The notes: a model not told the origin generated them from the letters alone. A stretch of DNA of 64,000 nt from Chloroflexota bacterium (GCA_011523545.1 WTGN01000030.1:1-64000); one strand, 5' to 3'. Positions 37,403 through 47,420 are shown, counted from the stretch's first letter. Made by a program: numbers and translations.

Positions 37403-38776
37403 TCACTTTTGCCCGGCGCCCGGGCTGGCGACGCCGGCGCGAATGGGACTGTCGCCGATGCCCGGGTACAGACGGGCCAGGCCCCAGAATGCCCGAATGG
37501 CAATCCACAGCACGGTCATCAGCCAGACGCCGGCGAAGGAACCGGCTGGGTCGCTCGCGATCCAATGCAAGCCGAGGCAGCCGCAAGCCGTCGCCATCAT
37601 CATGGCATTGCGCAGAAAGCGATAATCGCTCGTGCCCCAATGAATGCCATCGGTGACGAAAGCCAGCGCGCTAAGCGGCTGGGACAGCGCCGCGATGACC
37701 CAGGCGGCCTGGAAGACGGATGCCGCGTCCACCGGCACTAGCGCGGCCAGCACTAAAGGGGTCGCGAGCAGCATAAGGGCCAGCATAAGGACGCCGGTGA
37801 GCAGGCTCCAAATCGTCGTGGAAGCGGCGACGCGCCTGGCGTATTCCCGGCGGCCCGATCCGACGAAATAACCGACCAGGCTTTGCGCGGTCGTCGACAA
37901 TGATTCCGAAATCAAAGCGGTAAAGAACCATACCTGTCGTATCACCTGATGGGCCGCGCCCGCCTCCGCCCCCATCTGCGTCGCCACGCGCGTGGCAAAT
38001 AGCAGGAACAGCGTCAAGGACGCCGACCGTAAGAATAGATCGCGCCCGATGCGCATCAGCTTGACGCCATCGCCCAGGCTGATCTCGCGGCTAAAACCGA
38101 TTCGGCGGCGCACTTCCCAAAGCATCCATATTGCGCCAATCCACTGCGCTGCTGAGCTGGCCAGGCCGGCGCCCGCCACGCCCAACGCCGGAAACGCGCC
38201 CCAGCCGAATATGAAGATGGCGTCCAGCAGCACATTGGCCAGGTTGATGCCCAGCGCAATCCACAGCGGCGACCTCATATCTTGTATGCCGCGCAGCGCG
38301 CCAAAGCCGACGATGACCAGCATGACAGCCGGCGCCCCTAGCGTACGCGCCCGAATATAGGTCGTCGCCAGGCTATGCACCGCCCCTTCGGCGCCCAGCG
38401 CGGTCGGCACGATTGAGGCGCTGGCCATCAGCAGAGCGCTGAGCAGCAAGCTGAGCATGACACCAAGCACCAGGGCCAGGCTGAGGGCTTTGCTGGCGCC
38501 GGCGGCGTCGCCGCGGCCGAATGTCTGGGCGACTTCAGTCTGGGTCGCGATGCCGAGAAAGTTGAAAATCCACAGCACCGATGACAGCGCCCCCGCCCCG
38601 ACGCCAAGAGCCGCCAGCGGTACGGCGCCCAGGCGCGCGACAAAACCGGTATCGACCAGCCCGGTCACCGGCTCCGCAATCAGCGATAAGAGAATCGGCA
38701 GCGACAGGTATAGCAGCGTGCGGGTTGGGCGGCGCAAATAGGGGTGACGCTCGGACGCGGTACTCGCTTCGTTCAT
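37403..38776 (-). CDS. MATE-family multidrug/metabolite efflux transporter
   Basis: About 457 residues with twelve hydrophobic segments in two repeats of six. The first helix follows RTLLYLSLPILLSLIAEP, and VDTGFVARLGAVPLAALGVG carries the conserved Asp-Thr and Ala-Leu region of MATE/DinF proteins. It exchanges cations for organic substrates across the membrane. The ATG at 38776 (MNEASTASERHPYLRR) fits the family; 30 extra in-frame residues upstream are rich in Arg/Cys/His and look non-coding. Starts 86 bp after fmt on the same strand. DinF-like members are the closest type. Confidence 0.88.
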   Translation of the reverse strand: MNEASTASERHPYLRRPTRTLLYLSLPILLSLIAEPVTGLVDTGFVARLGAVPLAALGVGAGALSSVLWIFNFLGIATQTEVAQTFGRGDAAGASKALSLALVLGVMLSLLLSALLMASASIVPTALGAEGAVHSLATTYIRARTLGAPAVMLVIVGFGALRGIQDMRSPLWIALGINLANVLLDAIFIFGWGAFPALGVAGAGLASSAAQWIGAIWMLWEVRRRIGFSREISLGDGVKLMRIGRDLFLRSASLTLFLLFATRVATQMGAEAGAAHQVIRQVWFFTALISESLSTTAQSLVGYFVGSGRREYARRVAASTTIWSLLTGVLMLALMLLATPLVLAALVPVDAASVFQAAWVIAALSQPLSALAFVTDGIHWGTSDYRFLRNAMMMATACGCLGLHWIASDPAGSFAGVWLMTVLWIAIRAFWGLARLYPGIGDSPIRAGVASPGAGQK

Positions 38777-38862
38777 GGCGCGCGCCTGGCGCAGGCAGAA
38801 ATCATGAGTCTGTACGGGCAAGCCAGCCGAAAAACAGTGTATTCGCAAGCGCCGCTGGCGGA

Positions 38863-39786
38863 TCAACAGCCAAGGGTCGAGCCGATGAAGTCGCTGTATC
38901 CATTGACGAAATCCGCAACTGGCAGCGGTCTCTTGCCGGCCAACTGCAGCTCAGTGGGGAAATAGAGGCCCTCGCCTGTACCGATCGCGATTCCGCAGTC
39001 TTGCTCGACCACCTGACCCATGCCCGCGCTGCCGTCAGCATTGTAGCCGGCTGCGATTTTGAGCTGCGCGCCCTTCCAATGGGTGAATGTGCCGGGCCAA
39101 GGCCTGAATGCGCGCACCAGGCGCTCGATAGAAGCGGCTGAGCAAGCCCAGTCTATATTGCCTTCTTCTTTGCTGATGCGCGGCGCGTGTGTCGCCTGCC
39201 GGTCATCTTGCGGCTGCGGCTTTATGTCCCCCCGCAGGTAGCCGGGCAAAGTCTCGGCCAGCAACTCAGCGCCGAGGAGCGCCAACTTGTCATGAAGGCT
39301 TTGACCGGTTTCTGCCGGCGCCAGCGCAAGCGCCCGCTTTGATAGCAGCGGCCCGGTGTCGAGGCCGGCGTCTATGAGCATGATGGTGATGCCGCTCTGG
39401 CGGTCGCCCGCCCGGATCGCCGCTTGAATGGGCGCCGCCCCCCGCCAGCGAGGCAAGAGCGACGCATGCACATTCACGGCGCCCTGCCTGGGCAAATCCA
39501 GAAGCGCTTGCGGAAGAATCTGCCCGAAAGCGGCAACGACATAGACATCCGCGTTCCATGAACGCAGCTCCTCAATCGCCGCCTTTTCACGAATCCTTCG
39601 CGGCTGAAGCACCGGGATGTTTGCCGCGCGGGCCAAGCGCTTTACGGGAGAGGCTCGCAATACCCGCTGCCGCCCCGCTGGCCGATCCGGCTGCGTGACC
39701 ACAGCGACAACGTCATGCCCCTCGATTAGGGCGCGCAAGCTGGGCACGGCGAACTCCGGCGTGCCCATAAAGACAATCTTTGCCAT
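38863..39786 (-). CDS. fmt: Methionyl-tRNA formyltransferase
   Basis: Formylates Met-tRNAfMet for initiation. The N-terminus MAKIVFMGTPEFAVPSL, QPDRPAGRQR, catalytic region NVHASLLPRWRGAAPIQ and GLDTGP are all present; a C-terminal OB-like domain includes RAFRPWPGTFTHW. About 307 residues, normal. The ATG at 39786 gives the family start; a TTG or ATG 13 codons upstream is less likely. Usually neighbours def; here divergent from recJ across about 50 bp. Confidence 0.95.
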   Translation of the reverse strand: MAKIVFMGTPEFAVPSLRALIEGHDVVAVVTQPDRPAGRQRVLRASPVKRLARAANIPVLQPRRIREKAAIEELRSWNADVYVVAAFGQILPQALLDLPRQGAVNVHASLLPRWRGAAPIQAAIRAGDRQSGITIMLIDAGLDTGPLLSKRALALAPAETGQSLHDKLALLGAELLAETLPGYLRGDIKPQPQDDRQATHAPRISKEEGNIDWACSAASIERLVRAFRPWPGTFTHWKGAQLKIAAGYNADGSAGMGQVVEQDCGIAIGTGEGLYFPTELQLAGKRPLPVADFVNGYSDFIGSTLGC

Positions 39787-39836
39787 AGCGTCTCGTCGTT
39801 CGTGATGGTAGTATCCCGCTATCATTTTAGGAGAAA

Positions 39837-41582
39837 TTGCGGGCGCGGTCTATGATGCAAAGGGAATGGGCGCTGGCTGAGCGCGCGCCCGCCGAGCACC
39901 TGCAGCGCTACCGCGGATTCAGCCCGCTCCTGGCCCAGATTCTTTACAACCGCGGCTTCGAAGAGCCCGCCGCCGCACAAGAATTCATCACCGGCGTTGA
40001 CCTCGGCTATGACCCGTTTCAACTAAAAGATATGGAGGCCGCGGTCGGGCGGATTGACGACGCCATTGCCGAGCGCGAGCCAATCGCCGTGTATGGCGAT
40101 TTCGACGCCGATGGCCTCTGCGCGACGGCGCTCATGGCGCAGACGCTGCGGGCGCTGGGCGCTGATGTCGCAGCCTATATCCCCGACCGCGCCGACGAGG
40201 GATATGGGCTGAACACGCCGGCGCTGGAAAAGCTGTCGCGGCGCGGGATCAAGCTGGTCATCACCGTCGATTGCGGCATCCGCTCGATCGAGGAGATTGC
40301 CGCCGGCGGGCGCGCCGGCCTGGACATCATCGTCACCGATCATCATTCCATAGGGCCGGAGCTGCCGCCGGCGCTGGCCGTCATCAATCCACAGCGGGAA
40401 GATTGCGCGGGTGAAGCGCGTATGGCCGGCACGGGCGTCGCCTTCATGCTCGCTCAAGCGCTGCTCATGCGCCGCTGGGAGACGGATCGGGCGAATTACC
40501 CCAGCGAACTCGGGCGGTCTGACCTGTTGGATCTTGTCGCGCTGGGCACGGTCGCCGATGTCGTGCCGCTGAATGCCGACTTGAATCGACGGCTGGTCAA
40601 ACACGGGCTGAATACCATCAATGAGATGCGGCGCCCGGGTATCGCCGCCCTCGCCAAGGTGGCTGGCTTGAAGCCGGGCAACGTGCGAGCGAGCGATATC
40701 GGCTTTCGCTTGGGCCCGCGCATCAACGCCGCCGGCCGCCTGGGATCAGCCATGACAGCCTATCGCCTGCTTATGGCCGATTCGATAGAAGCAGCGATGC
40801 CGCGCGCCCAGGAATTGCAAGCGCTTAATGAAGAGCGCCAGCAGAAGACGCGTCGGGCGCAGGCCGCCATCAGCGAACAGATTGCGCTGGACGAAGACGC
40901 CCCGCTGATATTCGCCGGCGATGAGAACATACAGTCCGGCATCGTTGGCCTGGTCGCCGGGCGCCTCGCGGAGGCGCATTATCGACCGGCTATCATTTTC
41001 GAAATTGGCGACGGGCATAGCCGCGCCTCCTGCCGCAGCATTCCCGAGTTCAACATCACGCGCGCGCTGGATGAATGCGCCGACCTGCTGCTGCGGCATG
41101 GCGGGCATGCTATGGCGGCCGGATTCACCGTTCCGAACAGCAATGTCGAACTGCTGCGGGCTGAGTTGACGCGCAAGGCGGCGGCTTCGCTTCAAGGCCA
41201 GACGCTTAGGCCCCGCTTGCCGATTGACGCTGAAATCCAGCTGGAAGAACTCAGCGATAACTTGCTGCGGGAGCTTGAAATGCTTGAGCCGACCGGGCAG
41301 CAAAATGACAGCGCCACCTTTCTGTCGCGCGGCCTGAAGGCTTCGCGCTGTCGCCGAGTCGGCGGGGACGGGCGCCATCTCAAGCTCAAAGTCGCCGATC
41401 AACGCGGCGCGCAGATTGATGCGATTGGCTTCGGGCTGGGCGAGTGGGCGGGCCAGATGCCGCGCAGAATCGATGCCGCCTTCAAGGTCGAGATGAACGA
41501 GTGGCATGGAAGGCGCGCGCCGCAATTGCGCCTGCTTGACATCCGCCCCGCTGAGGATATGCGCGAGGCTGTTTCAACTTGA
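39837..41582 (+). CDS. recJ: Single-stranded-DNA-specific exonuclease RecJ
   Basis: 5'-3' exonuclease for recombination and mismatch repair. DHH-family motifs: YGDFDADGLCA (motif I), DCGIRS, TDHHSIG (DHH) and, in the DHHA1 domain, RHGGHAMAAGF; RINAAGRLG is the conserved motif between them. A C-terminal OB domain begins near 460. 581 residues, normal. Two starts compete: TTG 39837, 3 bases after AGGAG, and ATG 39852, which gives the usual short N-terminus before the conserved tryptophan. Not clustered with mutS, but both lie within 7 kb. Confidence 0.93.
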   Translation: MRARSMMQREWALAERAPAEHLQRYRGFSPLLAQILYNRGFEEPAAAQEFITGVDLGYDPFQLKDMEAAVGRIDDAIAEREPIAVYGDFDADGLCATALMAQTLRALGADVAAYIPDRADEGYGLNTPALEKLSRRGIKLVITVDCGIRSIEEIAAGGRAGLDIIVTDHHSIGPELPPALAVINPQREDCAGEARMAGTGVAFMLAQALLMRRWETDRANYPSELGRSDLLDLVALGTVADVVPLNADLNRRLVKHGLNTINEMRRPGIAALAKVAGLKPGNVRASDIGFRLGPRINAAGRLGSAMTAYRLLMADSIEAAMPRAQELQALNEERQQKTRRAQAAISEQIALDEDAPLIFAGDENIQSGIVGLVAGRLAEAHYRPAIIFEIGDGHSRASCRSIPEFNITRALDECADLLLRHGGHAMAAGFTVPNSNVELLRAELTRKAAASLQGQTLRPRLPIDAEIQLEELSDNLLRELEMLEPTGQQNDSATFLSRGLKASRCRRVGGDGRHLKLKVADQRGAQIDAIGFGLGEWAGQMPRRIDAAFKVEMNEWHGRRAPQLRLLDIRPAEDMREAVST

Positions 41583-41636
41583 CCATTGAAGCTGAGCGGC
41601 GTATATTGAGCGTTTGAATCGCTGAAGGGGGAAACA

Positions 41637-42713
41637 TTGCAGGAAACAAAGAAACGGGACGCGGGCGAACTGAAATTCTCCTACGGCGGGCAAGCGGTCA
41701 TCGAAGGCGTGATGATGCGCGGGGCGCACTCGATGGCGGTTGCCGTGCGCAACCCAAAGGGCGAAATCGTCATCCACGAGCAGCCGCTTAGCGCTCGACT
41801 GTACCGCGGGCGCATCGCCCGGACGCCTTTTCTGCGCGGCCTCATCGGTTTGTGGGACGCGCTCGGGCTCGGCATTCGCGCGCTGATGTGGTCTGCCGAT
41901 GTCGCCCTGGATGAAGAAGAGGACATCAGCTTCAACGGTCCCATCGGCTGGGCGACGATCGCCATCTCTCTGTTGATCGGCGTCGGCATATTTTTCCTGC
42001 TGCCGACGGCAACCGCCACCGGCATCGGCAACGTGCTCGGCTTGAGCACGGCGGCGCCGGAAACCGTCATCGACGCGGACGGCAATGAAATCGAGGTCCT
42101 GCCCGAGACGACCAACATCCTGGCTTATGAGGCGCTGCCCATCGGCCTTGACGCCTTTCTCATCAACCTTATCGAAGGCGTCGTTCAATTGACCATTCTC
42201 GTGGTCTACATCTGGTTCGTTGGCCGGACGACAGATGGCCGGCGCATCTTCGCATATCACGGGGCGGAACACAAAACGATCAACGCCTATGAAGCCGGCG
42301 ATGACTTGCTGCCGGAGATCGTCAGCCGGCACGCGATTGAGCATCCGCGCTGCGGCACCGCTTTTCTTCTGACGGTCGTTTTCGTTAGCGTATTGCTCTT
42401 TTCGCTGATCGGGCGCCCGCCCTTCGCCTTGCTGATTCTCTCCCGGGTTATCTTGATTCCCGTGATCGCCGGCGTCGCCTACGAATTCCTGAAATACACC
42501 GCCTCCAACCTCGACAAAGCCTGGATCCGTTTCATGATCCGGCCTAATCTGGCATTGCAGCATTTGACCACGAACGAGCCGAGCCTGGATATGATCGAAG
42601 TGGCGATTGTCTCGTTCAAGCGCGTCCTGCTGTCGGAAGGGATCCTGCGGGAAGAGGAAGCGAAAATCCCGGAGCCGCAGCCCGAGGTGGCCCATTCGCC
42701 CGGCACGGGCTAG
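41637..42713 (+). CDS. DUF1385 (YqhQ-like) membrane protein
   Basis: 358 residues. The family's diagnostic stretches are YGGQAVIEGVMMRG near the N-terminus and FAYHGAEHKTINAYE with HPRCGTAF in the second half; the conserved His/Glu/Cys set suggests metal binding. Four hydrophobic segments lie at about 100-125, 175-198, 240-262 and 270-290. The function of this family is unknown. TTG at 41637 with GAAGGGGG before it. It starts 54 bp after recJ and ends convergent with the sulfotransferase gene. Confidence 0.85.
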   Translation: MQETKKRDAGELKFSYGGQAVIEGVMMRGAHSMAVAVRNPKGEIVIHEQPLSARLYRGRIARTPFLRGLIGLWDALGLGIRALMWSADVALDEEEDISFNGPIGWATIAISLLIGVGIFFLLPTATATGIGNVLGLSTAAPETVIDADGNEIEVLPETTNILAYEALPIGLDAFLINLIEGVVQLTILVVYIWFVGRTTDGRRIFAYHGAEHKTINAYEAGDDLLPEIVSRHAIEHPRCGTAFLLTVVFVSVLLFSLIGRPPFALLILSRVILIPVIAGVAYEFLKYTASNLDKAWIRFMIRPNLALQHLTTNEPSLDMIEVAIVSFKRVLLSEGILREEEAKIPEPQPEVAHSPGTG

Positions 42714-42736
42714 GGCCTGCATCTAGCGCGATATCC

Positions 42737-43528
42737 TCAGCGCGCGTAACCGAGGCGCCGCATCGTCGGGCCCGCTTCTTTCATGAAGAATTCACGATCG
42801 CGCTTGTCGAAGAGCTTGCGCCAATCGCCGCTTTTGCCGACGCGCGCTTGATCGGGTGGCGAGCCGCGCCGGCGCCTGACGCCGAGCCGGCCCAACATGC
42901 TGTCGAGCATCGGCTCAGTGTCCTGCGGGCCGGGCATGGTGAGCGGACGCAGCCTGTCGTTGAGGCGAACGTCCAGAAAGGCCGCCATGCGCCTGACAGT
43001 CGCTTCGTAATCGGCTTCAAGATCGTCATAGGACAGGGCCAGCAAGTTAGCCGTCTGCAACCAGGATTCCACATGTAAAGCCCAATATCCCGGGCGGCTT
43101 AGCGCGGCGCCGTCGCTATCCGGCGCGGTCTCGCCTCGCAGAAAACGAGCGAAGGATTGATTGCGCACGGTCTCGCTGAATGACTGCATATAATAATACA
43201 TGGACACCATCACATCGCGTCCGTCTCGGTGCACATAGATCGTCGGCGAATTGCGCAAAATCGTGCGCGCGAAAAGACGTTCGTCCAGGCCCTGCCAGGT
43301 CTCGGCGGAGGGCAGATCCTGCACATTGATCAGCACCCGCCCTTCCATGTTGAGCAGCTGCCGGCGGAAGGCGGCCAGGGGGATGGCGCCGTCGTGCTCG
43401 GCCTCCAATTGCTCAAGCGACATATAAGAGTCGTTGATGTCCGGGCTGTTGTTGCGCAGGGCGTCAATCGTCCAGCGCATGCCCGAGCGGCGATGGGTCG
43501 CGATGACTACCGTATTGGCGAAAAACAC
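42737..43528 (-). CDS. Sulfotransferase family protein
   Basis: Transfers sulfate from PAPS to an acceptor. The 5'-phosphosulfate loop is THRRSGMRW (about 11-19, where TYPKSGTTW is usual); the 3'-phosphate site is YVHRDGRDVMVS (about 98-109); the C-terminal RVGKSGDWRKLF matches the RKGxxGDWK signature. 263 residues, normal. The catalytic base His/Glu is not obvious. Its GTG is the first codon after the mutS stop, and GGAGG within the last mutS codons would serve as ribosome-binding site, so the pair is translationally coupled. The acceptor may be a glycan; unknown. Confidence 0.83.
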   Translation of the reverse strand: MFFANTVVIATHRRSGMRWTIDALRNNSPDINDSYMSLEQLEAEHDGAIPLAAFRRQLLNMEGRVLINVQDLPSAETWQGLDERLFARTILRNSPTIYVHRDGRDVMVSMYYYMQSFSETVRNQSFARFLRGETAPDSDGAALSRPGYWALHVESWLQTANLLALSYDDLEADYEATVRRMAAFLDVRLNDRLRPLTMPGPQDTEPMLDSMLGRLGVRRRRGSPPDQARVGKSGDWRKLFDKRDREFFMKEAGPTMRRLGYAR

Positions 43529-46132
43529 TTAAGCCTCCGCCACCATGCGTTTGAGTTCATACAGCTTGGTCAAGGCTTCCAAGGGGCTGAGCCCATCCAC
43601 CTCAAGCGACCGCAAGGCGCCGAGCGCCGGATTCTCGGGTGTATCGAAGAAACTCATCTGCTGGTGTTGAGGCGGCGGTTTGCGCAGGGAAAAATCGCTG
43701 CCGCCCGCTTCCAACTGAAAGAGCAATTCACGCGCCCGGTCCACGACTGACCGCGGCATGCCAGCCAACTGCGCCACATGCACGCCGTAACTTTGATCCG
43801 CGCCGCCCGGCATGACACGATGGAGAAAGACGATATCATCGCCCTGCTCGGCAACGGCCACATTGAAGTTCCCGCAGCGCGGCAAGAGGTTTGGCAGTTC
43901 GGTCAACTCATGATAATGCGTTGCGAAGAGCGTCCGGCAATTCAGTCGCGGGTTGTTGTGGATGAACTCGATGACCGAGCGCGCGATCGCCAAGCCATCA
44001 TAGGTCGAAGTGCCGCGGCCGATCTCATCCAGGATGAGCAGGCTGCGGGGGCTGCTGCCGGAGAGCAGGCGGGCGGTCTCCACCATTTCGACCATGAAGG
44101 TGCTCTGCCCGGCATGGATTTCGTCTTGCGCGCCGATGCGGGCGAATATCCGGTCGACCAGGCCAATCGTCGCCGAGTCCGCCGGCACAAAGCTGCCGAT
44201 CTGCGCCATCAGGGTGATGACCGCCACTTGCCGGATATACGTCGATTTGCCCGACATATTGGGCCCGGTGATGATATGAATCCGCGAGGCCGGATCAAGA
44301 TGGCTGTCGTTGGCCACATAGCGCGTCGAGCTCTCCAGCAGTTTCTCGACGGTGGGATGCCGGCCCGCCTGAATTTCGAGGACGCTCTCTTCCGTCAAGT
44401 GCGGCCGCGTGTAGCCCTCCCGCACCGCCACCTCCGCCAGCGAGGTGAAGGCATCCAGATGGGCGATGGCGCGCGCGGTCCGAAGCAAGCGCTGCTGCTG
44501 TGAACCAAGCTGTCGGCAGACATCGGCGAAGAGCTCGCGCTCCAGCGCCAGAATCTCCTCCTCGGCATTGAGTACGCGCGATTCGTATTCTTTGAGTTCA
44601 GACGTGATATAACGCTCGGCATTGACCAGCGTTTGCTTGCGCAGGTACTCGTCGGGCACTTTATCGGCCTGCGCGTTGGTCACCTCAATGTAGTAGCCGA
44701 ATACCTTGTTGAAGCTCACCTTGATGCTGGCGATGCCGGTGCGCTGGCGTTCATGCGCTTCGAGATTGGCGATCCAGTCGCGCGCGCCTTGCGATGACGT
44801 CAGAATGGCGTCGAGCTCGGTCGAATAACCAGCGCGTATCGTCCCGGTGTGGCTTAAGGTCGCCGGCGGGTCGTCGCTAATGGCGGCGGCAATCAGCTGC
44901 AATGCGCCGTCGCAGGGGTCCAGACGGTCGCGGATCGCCGCCAGGCTGGTCAGTTCGTCGATGAGTTCCCGAAGGCGTGGCGCCGCCGTCAAGGCGTTCA
45001 TCAGCGCGATCAGATCTCGCGGCCCGGCTTTTCCGCCCGTGATGCGGTTGCTCAGCCGTTCGATATCGCCGATTCCTTTCAATTCCGCGCCGATCTCATC
45101 GCGCAGCATATCGCCCTTGACCAGCGCCTCGACGGCGTCCAGACGCGCATTGAGTCGATCGAGCTCCAGCAGCGGCCGGTTGAGCCAGCTGCGCAGCAGG
45201 CGCGCGCCCATCGGGGTCGCGGTCCGATCGAGGATGCCGAGCAAGCTGCCCTTGGCCTTGCCATGACGGATGGTCTCGACCAGTTCAAGGTTTCGTCGTG
45301 TGAATTGATCCAGCACCATGAATGTATCGGTTGAATAGGACTGTATCGCCGCGAGTTGATCCAGCGCGCCTTTCTGGGTCGTTCGCAGGTATTGCAAGAC
45401 GCCGCCGGCCGCCGAAATCGCGTCGTCCATATTTTGCAAGCCGAAGCCAGCCAGCGTCCCGACATTGAAGTGATCGCGCAAAAGCTGCTCGGCGCCGGCA
45501 TATTCAAATGTCCAGTCCTGTACCGAACTCAGGTGGATGCCTTCGGGCAGCGTCACACCGCGCGCCACCCAGGTCTCCGGCATGATGACTTCGCGCGGTT
45601 CCAGGCGGGAGAGCTCCTCAAAGACGCGCAGGCCGACATCGCCACCGCTGAATTGCGTCGCGCTGAATTCGCCGGTGGATATATCGGCGAAGGCGATGCC
45701 GGCCCGGGCCCATTTTCCGCTTTCGGCGTCGCCAATCGGCAGGATACCCATCAGGTAATTGGCTTTGCCCTCCTCGAGCAAGGCCGGTTCGACTACCGTG
45801 CCCGGCGTCATGACGCGAGTCACTTCCCGTTCGACGATGCCGCGCCCGGTCGGCTCGGTTATCTGATCGCAAACAGCGACATGGAAACCTTTGTCAATCA
45901 GCTTGGCGATGTAGCCGTCTACGGAATGGTAGGGCACGCCGGCCATCGGTATCTTGTCGCCACCCTTGCGATGCGCGCGCGAGGTCAAGGTGATGTCCAA
46001 TTCACGCGCCGCAATCTCGGCATCGTCATCGAACATCTCGTAAAAGTCGCCCATGCGAAACATCAGAATACAATCGGGATATTGGCTTTTGATTTCAAGA
46101 TATTGCCGCCGCATCGGCGTAACACGTGGCAT
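43529..46132 (-). CDS. mutS: DNA mismatch repair protein MutS
   Basis: Recognises mismatches and starts repair. The mismatch-binding Phe-x-Glu is Phe30-Tyr-Glu32 in MGDFYEMF. The ATPase domain has the Walker A TGPNMSGKST (about 622-632), Walker B/signature ILDEIGRGTSTYDG and the FATHYHEL motif. 867 residues, typical of MutS1. Promoter at 46187-46215. No mutL is present within the window. The sulfotransferase gene follows with no gap. Confidence 0.97.
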   Translation of the reverse strand: MPRVTPMRRQYLEIKSQYPDCILMFRMGDFYEMFDDDAEIAARELDITLTSRAHRKGGDKIPMAGVPYHSVDGYIAKLIDKGFHVAVCDQITEPTGRGIVEREVTRVMTPGTVVEPALLEEGKANYLMGILPIGDAESGKWARAGIAFADISTGEFSATQFSGGDVGLRVFEELSRLEPREVIMPETWVARGVTLPEGIHLSSVQDWTFEYAGAEQLLRDHFNVGTLAGFGLQNMDDAISAAGGVLQYLRTTQKGALDQLAAIQSYSTDTFMVLDQFTRRNLELVETIRHGKAKGSLLGILDRTATPMGARLLRSWLNRPLLELDRLNARLDAVEALVKGDMLRDEIGAELKGIGDIERLSNRITGGKAGPRDLIALMNALTAAPRLRELIDELTSLAAIRDRLDPCDGALQLIAAAISDDPPATLSHTGTIRAGYSTELDAILTSSQGARDWIANLEAHERQRTGIASIKVSFNKVFGYYIEVTNAQADKVPDEYLRKQTLVNAERYITSELKEYESRVLNAEEEILALERELFADVCRQLGSQQQRLLRTARAIAHLDAFTSLAEVAVREGYTRPHLTEESVLEIQAGRHPTVEKLLESSTRYVANDSHLDPASRIHIITGPNMSGKSTYIRQVAVITLMAQIGSFVPADSATIGLVDRIFARIGAQDEIHAGQSTFMVEMVETARLLSGSSPRSLLILDEIGRGTSTYDGLAIARSVIEFIHNNPRLNCRTLFATHYHELTELPNLLPRCGNFNVAVAEQGDDIVFLHRVMPGGADQSYGVHVAQLAGMPRSVVDRARELLFQLEAGGSDFSLRKPPPQHQQMSFFDTPENPALGALRSLEVDGLSPLEALTKLYELKRMVAEA

Positions 46133-46186
46133 AGGGAGACCCCGCGGATGATGTCGTAGAGCCTATTTCTCGGGCCAATCCATGTT

Positions 46187-46215
46187 ATTCTATCAGCGTC
46201 AATTATTGCCTACAA
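46187..46215 (-). promoter_or_regulatory. Promoter for mutS
   Basis: Minus strand: TTGTAG (46210-46215), 17-bp spacer, TAGAAT (46187-46192); predicted start near 46180, leader about 48 nt. Confidence 0.45.
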
Positions 46216-46314
46216 GTTGCCTGGCGGGGCAAGCAGCAGCGCCTCCTTCGCCGACTGAATTGCAAGAACGTCCGCGGCATGGGGATGCGGCTTTACCGTC
46301 AAGGAGCGGTGCGC

Positions 46315-47292
46315 TTGGGGAAACACATCATCGCGGTCGACTTGGGAGGGACGCAGCTGCGCGCCGCCCGCTACGACCAAGCCCTCAACCTGCTACAGCG
46401 CGAGAATACGTTGACGCGCGCCGACCTAGGCCTTCAGTCGACGATCGACCGCATGAAAGCCTATATCCGCAAGGCCATGCCGGCGGACCGCGACGATATT
46501 CAGGGCATCGGCATCTCGTCGCCCGGCCCCTTAAACCCCTTCAGCGGGGTCATTGTGGCGCCGCCCAATTTGCCCGGCTGGCTCGACGTCCCGCTGAGAG
46601 ACATTATCGCGGCGGAATTCAATCTGCCCGTTTACATCGGCAATGACGCCAACGTAGCCGCCTTGGCTGAAGCGTCAAAGGGCGCCGCCCAGGGCTGCCG
46701 CCACGTGACTTACATCACCGTCAGCACTGGCATCGGCGCCGGGATGATCTGCGATGGCAAGCTGCTCTTGGGCCGCGACGGCCTGGCGGCCGAATTCGGT
46801 CATATTCCGATCATCGTCGAGAAGGGCCGGGTCAGCTCGGTCGAGCTGGAGGCGGCCGGCCCCGCCATCGCGCGCCGCGTCAGAAGCGCGCTAAGAAGTG
46901 GAAAACCATCGGTGGCGCCGGACCTGGTCGATGGCGATCTCGAACGCATCGACGCCCGCGTGGTCGGCCTGGCGGCGGCCGATGGCGACCAGCTGGCTAT
47001 CGATCATCTCGCCTACGCCGGGTGGATCATCGGGCTCGGCATCGTGTCGATCCTGCATCTTTTCAATCCCGAAGTGGTCGTCGTTGGCGGCGGCGTGACC
47101 AAGACGGGCGAGCTGCTATTCGCGCCGATGCGGCAAGCCGTCCAGCAGCATGTGATGGACGCCGCTTATACCGAGGGCCTGCGCATCCTGCCCGCGGCCC
47201 TGGGTGAAGATGTCGCGCTGGCTGGGGCGGCCGCTCTGGTGGCGACTGAAGGCGGCAATCTGGACATCAGCGAGCTGGATCGGCTTTTCTGA
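46315..47292 (+). CDS. ROK-family sugar kinase lacking the zinc-binding cysteines
   Basis: Phosphorylates a hexose, probably glucose or a related sugar, with ATP. The phosphate-1 loop is IAVDLGGTQLRAA (about 6-18); the catalytic base is Asp111 in IGNDANVAALAE; ITVSTGIGAGM is the phosphate-2 region; GHIPI carries the conserved GH. The family's CxCGxxGCxE zinc loop is replaced by EKGRVSSVELEA with no cysteine. Start: TTG 46315 is preferred, since AAGGAG ends 8 bases before it and it puts the family N-terminus first; ATG 46279 is possible. Divergent from mutS. Confidence 0.87.
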   Translation: MGKHIIAVDLGGTQLRAARYDQALNLLQRENTLTRADLGLQSTIDRMKAYIRKAMPADRDDIQGIGISSPGPLNPFSGVIVAPPNLPGWLDVPLRDIIAAEFNLPVYIGNDANVAALAEASKGAAQGCRHVTYITVSTGIGAGMICDGKLLLGRDGLAAEFGHIPIIVEKGRVSSVELEAAGPAIARRVRSALRSGKPSVAPDLVDGDLERIDARVVGLAAADGDQLAIDHLAYAGWIIGLGIVSILHLFNPEVVVVGGGVTKTGELLFAPMRQAVQQHVMDAAYTEGLRILPAALGEDVALAGAAALVATEGGNLDISELDRLF

Positions 47293-47420
47293 GTAATATG
47301 AGGAATCTGTTGACCAAGATTGCCGTCCGAAAGACATTTCGAGAATACTGAATTGTTGAACTTCATGGGCGAAAGCGCCGAATCGGGCCCGCCCGTTTGA
47401 TTCTTGCCCTCCCTGCGGCG

